DNA of 64,000 nucleotides from positions 62,001 to 126,000 of the forward strand of contig CAVZPO010000027.1 of assembly GCA_963777165.1 (NCBI GenBank), in the 5' to 3' direction. The translations under genes were made by a program, and so were the position numbers. The notes under the pieces are model-generated. The model was not told the DNA's origin and did no database searches. It saw only the letters and a program-made list of their open reading frames with translations. The DNA comes from DYJB01 sp963777165. GTDB taxonomy: Bacteria > Chloroflexota > Anaerolineae > Anaerolineales > E44-bin32. Positions 25,615 through 34,293 of this stretch are shown one piece after another (the stretch's first letter is position 1; every line of letters starts with the position of its first letter).

Positions 25615-26547
25615 ATGGATCGCAAGACGTTGTCCGTACTTCTGGCCCTGGCCGCCGTCCTCGTCTTCTTCCTGGCCATCATCTGGATCGGCGGCATGCT
25701 CAATCCCAGCCTGCAGCTCGATGAGACCGCACTGCTGCGCTTCGTCTTCGTCGCCGTCGGGCTGGTGATCGTGTTCATCCTCTACTGGCTGACCAAGTCC
25801 AGCGGTATCTGGCAGGTGGGGACGCGCGAGGTGGTCTATATGGCCATCGGCGCGGCGCTGTACGCCGTGTTCTCCTACCTGTTCAACGGCACCGTGTTCG
25901 TCGTCCCATCGGTGAGCCAGGTGGCGCTGCGGCCGGCGATCGTGATCCCGATGTTCTTCGGCTACACCTTCGGGCCGGTAGTCGGTTTCTTCAGCGGCGC
26001 GGTGGGCAACATGTTCGGCGATGCGCTGACCGGATTCGGCCTGTCGCCGCAGTGGAGCATCGGCAACGGGCTGGTGGGCCTGGTCGCCGGCCTGGCGCTG
26101 TTGTACCCGGACAAGAAGAAGAGCCTGAACAACGTGCTGATCGCCAGCGGCGTGCTGACTCTGCTGGCGACGGTCATCTACTTCGTCGGCAAGAGCACGC
26201 CGAATATGCTGTTCTTCGACGTGCCGAACAACGTCTTCGGCGACCAGCCGATCACGGTGATCGCCGGCCTGTCGCTGCTGATCGGCTTCATCCTGGTGGT
26301 GTTGGCACGATACCTGTTCGGGGCCAACATCGACATCGCCGCCGCGGTCACCTGGTCGATGCTCGGCAACCTGATCGGCATCGGCTTCGCCGCCATTTCC
26401 GACATCTGGATCAACGGCTACCCGCCGGTGGCGGCGGTCGTGGGAGAGTTCATCCCCGCCGCCGGGCCGAACTTGATCTTCGCCGCGGTCCTGATCCCGC
26501 TGCTGGTCGGCGCCTACGCCGCCATGCGGCGGCAGACCGGGCGCTAA
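25615..26547 (+). CDS. ECF transporter substrate-binding membrane protein (S component)
   Basis: 310 residues with an extra N-terminal pair of helices (about 5-27 and 42-60) and a core of six helices starting REVVYMAIGAALYAVFSYLF. PAIVIPMFFGYTFGPVVGFFSGAVGNMFGD is the conserved S-component helix pair that touches EcfT. Substrate cannot be assigned. GAGGAGG lies 6 nt before the ATG at 25615. Sits between EcfA-A' and EcfT, so a dedicated (group I) ECF transporter. Confidence 0.85.
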   Translation: MDRKTLSVLLALAAVLVFFLAIIWIGGMLNPSLQLDETALLRFVFVAVGLVIVFILYWLTKSSGIWQVGTREVVYMAIGAALYAVFSYLFNGTVFVVPSVSQVALRPAIVIPMFFGYTFGPVVGFFSGAVGNMFGDALTGFGLSPQWSIGNGLVGLVAGLALLYPDKKKSLNNVLIASGVLTLLATVIYFVGKSTPNMLFFDVPNNVFGDQPITVIAGLSLLIGFILVVLARYLFGANIDIAAAVTWSMLGNLIGIGFAAISDIWINGYPPVAAVVGEFIPAAGPNLIFAAVLIPLLVGAYAAMRRQTGR

Positions 26548-26562
26548 GATCACCCTGCATTC

Positions 26563-26597
26563 CTCGCGGCGGAGCGCCTGACCGGCTCCGCCGCGAG
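26563..26597 (+). promoter_or_regulatory. Intercistronic hairpin between S and T genes
   Basis: Perfect 13-bp stem CTCGCGGCGGAGC / GCTCCGCCGCGAG, 16 bp beyond the S gene and 20 bp before ecfT, without a T-run. It may protect the upstream message or reduce ecfT expression. Confidence 0.6.
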
Positions 26598-26617
26598 GAT
26601 GCCCCTGGCCAGCCACC

Positions 26618-27499
26618 ATGCTCGTCACCTGGCGCTACCGGACGCGTCCGAATTCCGTCGTCCAGAACCTCGATCCCCGGGCCTGGATGATCTTCTTCGC
26701 CTGCTTCCTGGTGGCGACGGTGATGACCTGGGACCTGCGCCTGCTGCTGCCGCTGCTGGCCATCGCCTTGTTCTTCATCCTGACCTCGCGCCTGACGTGG
26801 CGCGAGACGCGCCGGGCCTGGCTGTTCATCACCGCCTTCGTCGTCTTCTTCTCCGGCCTGACGCTGCTGACCGGCCGCGGGGGCATGGAGCACTACACCG
26901 TCGAACATGTCTTCGCCACCGCCCGGGCGCCCTTCTCGCTCCTCGGCTGGACTCCTACGCTGACCTTCTCCTCCGAGCGGCTGATGTTCGCCCTGAGCAT
27001 GCTGGTGCGCGTCTTCAGCCTGGCATCGATGACCGTGCTGATCCCGTACTGCATCAACCCCGCCCTGTACGGCATCACCTTCCGCGGGCTGGGGCTGCCG
27101 GACAAGTTCGCCTACGCCATGGACCTGACGATGCGCTTCATCCCGACCTTCGGCCGCGATTTCCAGCTGACGATGGACGCACAGCGGGCCCGAGGCTACG
27201 AACTGGAGAAGCTCGAGGGCGGCCTGCTGGCGCAAGTGCGCAAGCTGGCCCCGCTGCTCGTCCCGGTGACGATCCACGCCATCGCCGGGAGCGAAGATAT
27301 CATCGACGCCATGGACCTGCGCGCCTTCGGCGTGCAGCCCCGGACCTGGCTGATCGAGCTGGTTTATCGCCGCCGCGACCGCATCTTGATCGCCTGCGGC
27401 GTGCTGCTGATGGTCGCCTACATCGCCCTGTCGCTGATCGGCCTTGGGCGGCTGTGGGTGCCGGAGACGTTGCAGGCGTTTCCCATCCTCTCGTCCTGA
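26618..27499 (+). CDS. ecfT: ECF transporter transmembrane coupling protein EcfT
   Basis: 293 residues. Four to six hydrophobic segments (AWMIFFACFLVATVMTW, LLLPLLAIALFFIL, AWLFITAFVVFFSGLTLL, LLMVAYIALSLIGLG) and the two cytoplasmic coupling-helix motifs DAQRARGYE and DAMDLRAFG (Ala-Arg-Gly type) that dock into the two ATPase domains. Completes the EcfA-A', S, T operon. Confidence 0.92.
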   Translation: MLVTWRYRTRPNSVVQNLDPRAWMIFFACFLVATVMTWDLRLLLPLLAIALFFILTSRLTWRETRRAWLFITAFVVFFSGLTLLTGRGGMEHYTVEHVFATARAPFSLLGWTPTLTFSSERLMFALSMLVRVFSLASMTVLIPYCINPALYGITFRGLGLPDKFAYAMDLTMRFIPTFGRDFQLTMDAQRARGYELEKLEGGLLAQVRKLAPLLVPVTIHAIAGSEDIIDAMDLRAFGVQPRTWLIELVYRRRDRILIACGVLLMVAYIALSLIGLGRLWVPETLQAFPILSS

Positions 27500-27559
27500 C
27501 GCGGCCCGAGCCGTCGCACGTGATGATTCCGGTGTAGTACGCTCCGACGATCTGAGGCA

Positions 27560-27579
27560 GCGGCCCGATCCCGGGCCGC
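27560..27579 (+). terminator. GC-rich hairpin after ecfT
   Basis: GCGGCCCG / CGGGCCGC stem with ATCC loop, 60 bp after the ecfT stop; no T-run. Confidence 0.45.
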
Positions 27580-27607
27580 CGTGCATCAGCCGGGAGCAAG
27601 GCGCGGC

Positions 27608-28042
27608 ATGGACCTGGACGAACTTGAAGCGTATGTCATTGAACGGCTGGGCGCCGGGGTCGCGCCGGCGGATGTTGTTTTCGAGGTCACGCAGCGCGGC
27701 GCACTGACCTGGCCGGAGGCCGAAGACCTGGTCGGCCGGACGGCCGTCCTTCAGAGCCACGCCGTGGCGCACCGCCAGTTCCCGATCCTGGCCCTGATCG
27801 CTGGGGCAGTGATGATCGGCGGCGTCGCGCTGGTCGTGGCCTGTGCCGTCTCGTTCTCGGACGCCCTGCTGCTGATGGAGCCCGTGCGGGGCGATGCCGA
27901 TCGAGGCAGGCTGGCAGCCCTGCTGATGGCCCTGGTGGCCAACAGCCCAAACATCGGCCTATTGCCCCTCGGCGCGGGGATGATCCTTGGCGGGTTCCTG
28001 GGCCTCCGACAGGCACTCCAGGCCATCGCCGAGCCGGACTAG
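27608..28042 (+). CDS. Hypothetical two-helix membrane protein
   Basis: 144 residues. A helical N-terminal segment (MDLDELEAYVIERLGAGVAPADVVFEV) resembles a short HTH-like or DNA/protein-binding module, followed by two transmembrane helices (ILALIAGAVMIGGVALVVACAV and IGLLPLGAGMILGGFLGL). Not assigned to a family. No strong ribosome site; the ATG at 27608 begins the conserved-looking part. Confidence 0.6.
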   Translation: MDLDELEAYVIERLGAGVAPADVVFEVTQRGALTWPEAEDLVGRTAVLQSHAVAHRQFPILALIAGAVMIGGVALVVACAVSFSDALLLMEPVRGDADRGRLAALLMALVANSPNIGLLPLGAGMILGGFLGLRQALQAIAEPD

Positions 28043-28249
28043 CGGACCCCTCGGAGAGCCCGTGCGCCCCCTCGCGCCAACCCCGATCGCGGAGCGCGTA
28101 CTCGCGACCACAGTCTCCGGCGTGAGGTTTCTCTCCCGGGATTACAGCACCTCGCGATCCGCAGCGCTCGGGCCAAAGCGCTGGACGCAGGGCGCGTCCA
28201 TTGTTGCGGTAACATCTCACCTAGTATGCGCGCCGGGACCGGTCATTCG

Positions 28250-29786
28250 ATGAGAGAGCGTCTTCCCCTGATCGCGACCTGCCTCGCGGCACTGGCGGTC
28301 TCGATGCTGGCCTGCAACGCGCCAACGCAAGGCATCACGCCGCCCACGCCTGAGCCCATCCCACCCAGCGCAACGGTTGAGCCCGCACCGCCGACGCTCA
28401 CTCCATCGTCGCCGGAACCCACCGCACCCAGTCTCCCCAGTTCCACACCCTGGCCTATCGAACCCGGCTTTCCGATCACAGAGCCTCCTGGCGTGCAGTT
28501 CCTTTATGCGACGCGCTCCGGCGACACGCTGCCGGCGTTGGCTCTGCGCTTCGGCGTCGAGGCCTCGCAGATCCTGGCGGACACGCCCCTCACGCCGACG
28601 GGCTACCTCCCTAGCGGCCTGGCCTTGCGGATCCCCAACGTCTTGGAAACGATGACCCCGGGCGGTGAGCTGCTGCCGGACAGCGAGGTGGTCTACTCGC
28701 CGGCTGCAGCGGACTTCGATGTGACCGCCTTCGTCGCGTCTGCCGGCGGATTCCTGAGCCGCTTCAGCGAGACGCTGGAGGACGGGACCGAGCTCAGCGG
28801 CGCGGAAGTCGTCCAGCGGGTCGCCGAGGAGAACTCGATCAACCCGCGGCTGCTGCTGGCATTGCTCGAGTTCCGCGCCGGGTGGGTGTACGGCATCCCG
28901 CAGGACGCCGACGCTCGGACCTACCCGCTCGGCTTCAGCATCCCCGATCGCCCCGGGCTGTACCAGGAATTGTCGGTCGCTTGCTCGCAGCTGGCCCGCG
29001 GCTACTACGGGTGGAGGCAAGGGAACCTGACCGAGACGCGGCCCGATGACGGCGGGACGGTGCGTTGGAACCCGACGCTCAATGCCGGATCGGTGGCGGT
29101 GCTGCACGTGTTTGCCCTGCTGTCCGGAACGAACCGCTGGTTGGACCAGGTGGTGGGACCGCAGGCCTTCCCTGTCCTTTACACCACCATGTTCGGCGAG
29201 GCGCGCGCCCGGGTGATCGATCCGCTGCTGCCGCCCGACCTGGCGCAGCCGACGCTCGAGCTGCCCTTCACCGCCGGCGAAGGCTGGAGTTCTGACGGCC
29301 GGCCCGCACCCCGCCTGGACGGCCGGCACGCCGCGCGCCGCACTTGATCTCTCGCCCATCACCAGCGAGGGCCCGTGTGCTGTCTCCGCGCGCTGGGTGA
29401 TCGCCTCCGCGCCGGGCATCATCGCCCGCGCCCGCGACCACGCCGTCGTGCTCGACCTGGACGGCGACGACCGCGAGTCCACCGGCTGGGTGCTGCTGTA
29501 CTACCACTTGGCCGAGGCGGGCATGATCGCCCCCGGCACGCGCGTGGCTGCCGGCGACCGGCTCGGCCATCCGTCGTGCGAGGGCGGCCGATCGACCGGC
29601 AAGCACGTCCATGTGGCGCGTAGATACAACGGCGAGTGGCTGGCAGCCGACGGTCCCGTGCCATTCGTCCTAAGCGGCTGGCGCGCCGTGGCCGACGCTC
29701 GCAACTACTACGGATCCCTCGTCCGCGGCGATGAACGGGTCACTTCCGATTCCAGCGGGCAGCAGGGATCGACGATCTGGAGATAG
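28250..29786 (+). pseudogene. LysM / M23-peptidase-like lipoprotein, frameshifted near 29290
   Basis: N-terminal lipoprotein signal (LIATCLAALAVSMLAC), a Pro/Thr/Ser-rich linker, a LysM domain (LYATRSGDTLPALALRFGVE ... YLPSGLALRIP, residues about 85-130), a helical lysozyme-like middle region (EENSINPRLLLALLEFRAGWVYG), then after one indel near 29290 an M23-type C-terminal domain in another frame: DHAVVLDLDGD, WVLLYYHLAEAGM, LGHPSCEGGRSTGKHVHVARRYN with the HxH metal ligand. It would bind and cut or remodel peptidoglycan outside the cell. As sequenced the first frame stops at 29347, losing the peptidase domain. Confidence 0.75.
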
Positions 29787-30047
29787 TTGACGGAGCGATC
29801 GATCGCTACGGCAAGCCCTGCGTGGGCCGGTCGTTGCCAGCCCTCTGAGGGCGTCGCGATTTCCCCAGGTGCAGGTGCAGGGGCCGGCGCACCACAGGAG
29901 GTGGAATCGGCCCCCGCACAAGGCGCGGGGCGCCTGGCATATGCGCCCGGCATAAAGTCAGCGCTGTTCGGCAGCCGGCCGGGAGCGCGGCGTCATCGAT
30001 CGACTTCCGGACCGGTAGCAGAGGTGACCCGGTTGTCTCATCGGTCC

Positions 30048-31436
30048 CTACCCCATTGGCGCTCGACCCGTTCGCCGGCGCGAGGCCACCAGCAGGGCTG
30101 ACGGGATGACGATCATGGCCGCCGATCCACAGGGCAAGCGGGAGCCGGTGTCGGGTTTTGTCTCTGGCGTTGGCGACGACACCGGCGAAACCGGCGGCGA
30201 GGTTGGCGGGACAGCTGTGGCAATCAGCATCGGCGCAGGCTCTGGGGTCTCGGTGGAGGCAGGCGCGGTGGGCGTCGCCGTCAACCACAGGAACTTGTAT
30301 CCGTCGTCGGCCGGCTGAATGGCGTCTGGGAATGTGAAATAGATCTGCTCGGCGATCGCCTGGACCTTAGGGTCTCGAGGCGAGAGGCTCAACGCAGTCT
30401 GGATTTCCCGCATGGCGCGCAGAGCCTCGGGGCGAGTGTCCAATCCCTCCCAGGCAGTCCAGTACGCGTGGGTGGCCAGCAGGTCGGCGAAGCCGGCGTG
30501 CCACAGCGCGTCCGCGGGGAGAAGCGCAAGCGCGGTCTCATATGCCTCGACGCTCAACTCATAGAGCTCGAGCCCGCCGGCGTCCTCGCGCAAGCCCTTG
30601 CGCATCACGATGACATCCTTGAAGTCCCTGCCCAGCCGTCCCCAAGCCTCCCCATCGTTGGGGTTCGCGGCGACGTTCTCCCTCTCGGTGAGTACGCCCA
30701 GCCAATACGACGGCCGGACCAAGGAGACCTCCAGATTGTGCTCGCGAACTGGTTCGAAGTCCTCATGGTGCCAACGGATCTCACGGCCGGAGATCACGCC
30801 GCCCGGCGTGGTGGTCGACCAGCCGGTCCCATAGTCCAGGATGACGTTGTACGGGCTGGCCTCGTAGGGCAGCCGCACGACGAGGTCGGCACTGCCGATG
30901 GTGTCTTTCCAGCCCGCTCCGGTCTCAAGGATGTAGTAGAAGGAGGCATAGGCGAGCTCGCCGGAACCGTCCAGCGTGTAGGTCACGCGCACTTGAACAT
31001 CCTGGCCCGGCGGGAAGGTCACGTTGAACTCGGCCCACGGAGCGGTCGCGTCGCCGGAGTTCGGGTCTGCGCCCTCCGTCCGGCGCGTGCCGACCGTCCT
31101 GCCGTCCACCTTCACTTGCAGGTCTTTGATCTCCGGGTAGTTGCCGGAGCCGTCATTGCTGCCGATCGGGAAGCGTGCGGCCATCGACTCGGTTTCCGCC
31201 CCCAGGTTCCGCATGCTGAAGTCGGCCGTGACAAGGGCGCGCGCCAGGCTGCCGGACGGAGTGTTCCTGAGCACCTCGATCAGGACGGTCTCGGCCATCA
31301 TCCGCACCTGAGTGGTTTCGCTCCCCGGGCCGGGGTTGGCGCCAGGCGGGTTCATGGGCGGGGCGATGTCCGCATGGGCTGCTGAAGGAGAGGCCAGAAG
31401 GAGCAAGACCAGGGTTACCCAGAGGATGCGTTTCAT
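30048..31436 (-). CDS. Secreted/surface protein with C-terminal anchor, function unknown
   Basis: 462 residues. Signal peptide MKRILWVTLVLLLLASPSAAHA, then a beta-rich domain (about 30-250: MMAETVLIEVLRN, VTADFSMRNLG, FNVTFPPGQDVQVRVTYTL), a helical TPR-like part (NDGEAWGRLGRDFKD, LSVEAYETALALLPADALWHAGFADLLATHAYW) and a Pro/Thr linker leading to a final hydrophobic stretch with basic tail (MIVIPSALLVASRRR). The ATG at 31436 starts the signal peptide. The layout suggests a wall- or membrane-attached outward-facing protein. Confidence 0.75.
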   Translation of the reverse strand: MKRILWVTLVLLLLASPSAAHADIAPPMNPPGANPGPGSETTQVRMMAETVLIEVLRNTPSGSLARALVTADFSMRNLGAETESMAARFPIGSNDGSGNYPEIKDLQVKVDGRTVGTRRTEGADPNSGDATAPWAEFNVTFPPGQDVQVRVTYTLDGSGELAYASFYYILETGAGWKDTIGSADLVVRLPYEASPYNVILDYGTGWSTTTPGGVISGREIRWHHEDFEPVREHNLEVSLVRPSYWLGVLTERENVAANPNDGEAWGRLGRDFKDVIVMRKGLREDAGGLELYELSVEAYETALALLPADALWHAGFADLLATHAYWTAWEGLDTRPEALRAMREIQTALSLSPRDPKVQAIAEQIYFTFPDAIQPADDGYKFLWLTATPTAPASTETPEPAPMLIATAVPPTSPPVSPVSSPTPETKPDTGSRLPCGSAAMIVIPSALLVASRRRTGRAPMG

Positions 31437-31998
31437 CGCGGACTCCGTTCGTGGTGCGTAAGCCGGATCTGGCCTGGGGGCGGAGGCGCCCCTCCCTATC
31501 AAGACACCGCCTTCTCGCCGATGCCTGTCAGCCGGCGCGGCAGCGATTTCTTGGCCTCGAGATCTGCCAGGCGGCCGAGCATGATCCTCTGCGCCTGCGG
31601 CGAGTCGGCAACCCCACAGGTCCCCCATCCGTGTTCTGTCCGGCGATCAGACCGAGGAGGGTGTCATTGACCCCTGTTTCCCACGCGGCCGACCAGTGGG
31701 TCTTGTCGTGTGCGAAGGAATGCGCTGTCTGGCTTTCCAGCTGCGACGCCTCAGGCTTCGTGCCACGGGCGCGCCGGCGTGCTTGAAGGCGATCGCCAGG
31801 CACGCAGAACCACCCATGCTCGTTCTGAGAGACAGGCACAGCCTCTGGTCCTCGCAGTTGGTTCAGAGTTCGAGTCCCTGGTCGGTCACTTGAGTACGCT
31901 CGGAGGAGTGCGTTCGTCATTTGATGGGGCGAGATAGGGGCCGTCAGATGGGACCGACTGGAAGATGGCAGCGCGGATGCGCCATTGGGCCTCGACGT
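31437..31998. other. Intergenic region; possible tRNA 3'-end remnant near 31867-31892
   Basis: No convincing gene in 562 bp. At 31867 the sequence AGAGTTCGAGTCCCTGG resembles a tRNA T-arm (TTCGANTCC), but no matching acceptor, D-arm or anticodon arm is found upstream. Confidence 0.3.
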
Positions 31999-33468
31999 TC
32001 ACAGGGGATAGACTACAGGCTTGCCACCATCATCTGCATAACGAATCACGGCCTTGTCGCTCTTGAAATCCACCCTGAGCTGACATCTGCTTCGCCCCCT
32101 CTCCCAAGCCAGTTCCAGGACTGAATCATCCGAGTCCAGGATCTGAAACGCCCCATCGAAGGCGTCGTACTCATTGCGGAAGCGAATCAGCTTCAACAAA
32201 CGTTGGACAACCGGGCGCTGCAGGTCCCGTTCCACCTCCTGCATCGAATAGTTGTGCCGATTGACTTCCCGGCCATCGCCCGTTCGTTCCGCCGCGGATT
32301 GATCATTCATCCCTGCCAGTAGGCCAACATAGTAGACTTGTGGAACGCCGGGCGTGAAGAATTGAATAGCCCTCGCCGCCAGATAGGCATCGTCATTGCA
32401 GTCCAGCAGAGAATAGAAGGCCCCCCGGATCTGATGGACATCAAAACCATCCGGATCCCTATGCCTGGCAGAGAATACCGTGCTGAGGTTGGCGCCCCTC
32501 TTCAGGCAGATGCCAACCACCTTGCGAGCGTCCTCACTTCTGTACAAGCCATTCAAGTCCGGTAGGATCGGCACCCCATCGTGACAATCAAGCATGGTGA
32601 ATTGCCGGTGCGGTCGGCTTCTCATGTACTCTTTCAGCCTTGTGCCAGTCCTACTCAACAACGCGTCGAGTACCGCAAACGGCAGGATGAAGTCATAGAT
32701 CCAATACCCTCTCTCGGCCAACTTGAACTGGGTCGTGTAGTCCGCATGGACTTCCGGTAGCACTTCGATCCCAAGGGCATTGGCAAGTCCAGAGATCCAC
32801 TCCAAGAAGCGATAGATCTCCGGTTCCACGAAGAAACACGTGGTTCCTCGCTTCTTGGTCACAAAGCCGACTGCATCCAGCCGGACAATGCTGACGCCGT
32901 TCTCGCTGAATTTGGTCAAGAACTCCGCGAGCAGGCGGCGAGCGCTCTTGGAATTCACGTCGATGTCGATTTGCCCTGAGGGTGTCGTCTTGCCGAAGGT
33001 TGTCCAGACCCGCACCACTTCACCCGTTTCCTTCAACGTGAAGTCGGAGAATGGGTCCTTTCGGCGCAGGAACATCGTCTCGATCTCGTCGCGTGGAGGC
33101 TCTCCAGCGGGCCAAATCCTATTGGCGGGAATGAACAGGTCGGCATACTCGGACTCGCGCCCGTTCTTCAGGAAGTCCTGAAAGTAGGTTGATTCCGAGG
33201 ATAGGTGATTGACCATTAGGTCCAGCAGGATCGGGCTCTCGCTGCCAATACGTCGGATATCTTCCCAAGTGCCGAATTCCGGCGCGATGTCAAAGTAGGT
33301 CACGGGAGCAAAACCGCGGTCGCCGGAAGATGGAAAGGGTGGCAGAATGTGGATCCCGCCTCCAAAGAGACCGGGGAAATGCGTCTGCAAGATACGGTCA
33401 AGTGCTCTTAGATTCCCCCCGAGCGAATCCGGATAGGTAATCAGCTGAACTTCGTTCTTGACCGTCAT
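31999..33468 (-). CDS. Sucrose phosphorylase (GH13_18)
   Basis: 489 residues, the family's usual length. Splits sucrose with phosphate into alpha-glucose-1-phosphate and fructose. Hallmarks: VQLITYPDSLGGNL, GGIHILPPFPSSGDRGFAPVTY, DLMVNHLS; nucleophile Asp in VRLDAVGFVTKK, acid/base Glu in VLPEVHADY, transition-state Asp in LDCHDGVPI. Last gene of a seven-gene minus-strand operon with an AglEFG transporter. A sucrose-6-phosphate or glucosylglycerol phosphorylase specificity cannot be excluded from sequence alone. Confidence 0.9.
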   Translation of the reverse strand: MTVKNEVQLITYPDSLGGNLRALDRILQTHFPGLFGGGIHILPPFPSSGDRGFAPVTYFDIAPEFGTWEDIRRIGSESPILLDLMVNHLSSESTYFQDFLKNGRESEYADLFIPANRIWPAGEPPRDEIETMFLRRKDPFSDFTLKETGEVVRVWTTFGKTTPSGQIDIDVNSKSARRLLAEFLTKFSENGVSIVRLDAVGFVTKKRGTTCFFVEPEIYRFLEWISGLANALGIEVLPEVHADYTTQFKLAERGYWIYDFILPFAVLDALLSRTGTRLKEYMRSRPHRQFTMLDCHDGVPILPDLNGLYRSEDARKVVGICLKRGANLSTVFSARHRDPDGFDVHQIRGAFYSLLDCNDDAYLAARAIQFFTPGVPQVYYVGLLAGMNDQSAAERTGDGREVNRHNYSMQEVERDLQRPVVQRLLKLIRFRNEYDAFDGAFQILDSDDSVLELAWERGRSRCQLRVDFKSDKAVIRYADDGGKPVVYPL

Positions 33469-33477
33469 AGGGTCCCG

Positions 33478-34131
33478 CTATGCAACAACGACGATCTCAT
33501 AGTCCTTTGTGATCACAAGATCAGCCAGTTGCTTGTGGCCAGCAATGACCTTGTGTTCCGTGCTTAGCACTTGCTCCGTGAACGGATCGCCCGTTTCTTT
33601 GCCCCGGTTTCTCTTCTGGCGGTCTTCCAGGGTGTCCAACCAATCCCTGGCGATGAAGATCCTGGTATCGACGTGCTTGAGCAGAGACGTGTATGTGCCC
33701 TCCGCAATCACGACGCCAATCCCCTCCAAACTGACGGTCTCCTCCTGGATTGTGTTGGAGTTGTAGTCCACCAGTGGTTTGGTGATTGCTCTCTTGCCCT
33801 GCGTAGCCGACGCCAGATTCTGTTCCATCAGATCAAGCCTCACTTCTACATGAGGCCCAAGCCAATGTGGGTCCCGCCTCCTTTCCATGTCATTCGATCT
33901 GGGCGGGAGGACGAAGTAATCATCCTGTCCCAGCACGACAGATCGGATGCCGTACTTCTCCAGTTCGTCTGCAAGGGCCCTGCCGGTGGCGGACTTGCCG
34001 CTGCCAGATTCCCCCGCGATCGTGATCGTGTACCTCGTGCTCTTCCGTCTGATCGCATCAATAATGCGTGGAACAATCTCGCCCGCCGCTCGTCTATGGC
34101 ATTCCTGGACCACAACGATATCGCCTCTCAT
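33478..34131 (-). CDS. P-loop kinase of the uridine kinase/phosphoribulokinase family
   Basis: 217 residues. Walker A GESGSGKS; LGQDDYFVLPP and DYNSNTIQEETVSLEGIGVVIAEGTY match the substrate-binding and Walker B-like parts of uridine kinase. RDWLDTLEDRQKRNRGKETG supplies the arginine lid. It starts 9 bp upstream of the sucrose phosphorylase gene, so it may phosphorylate the sugar or nucleoside released by the pathway, such as fructose; that is inference from position. Not a standard PfkB or ROK fructokinase. Confidence 0.8.
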   Translation of the reverse strand: MRGDIVVVQECHRRAAGEIVPRIIDAIRRKSTRYTITIAGESGSGKSATGRALADELEKYGIRSVVLGQDDYFVLPPRSNDMERRRDPHWLGPHVEVRLDLMEQNLASATQGKRAITKPLVDYNSNTIQEETVSLEGIGVVIAEGTYTSLLKHVDTRIFIARDWLDTLEDRQKRNRGKETGDPFTEQVLSTEHKVIAGHKQLADLVITKDYEIVVVA

Positions 34132-34293
34132 AGTGGTCTCCCAAGTCCTGCATTGGCGGGTCGCTCTTCAGAGCGAATGAGGGCTTGGAGGCCCCGCCCG
34201 ATGCGCCGGCGTGGAAGCTGCCCGGCCGTCGCCACCATCGCGCTCAGAAGTTTCGTACTGCCGCCTTCGGTGGCGCGTTCTGGGGACAAACCG

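Noticed and set aside
31840..31920. tRNA gene suggested by AGAGTTCGAGTCCCTGG and by a minus-strand translation reading RPGTRTLNQ
   Set aside because: Only a T-arm-like stretch is present; no acceptor stem partner, D-arm or anticodon arm of the right spacing. Kept as a possible remnant only.
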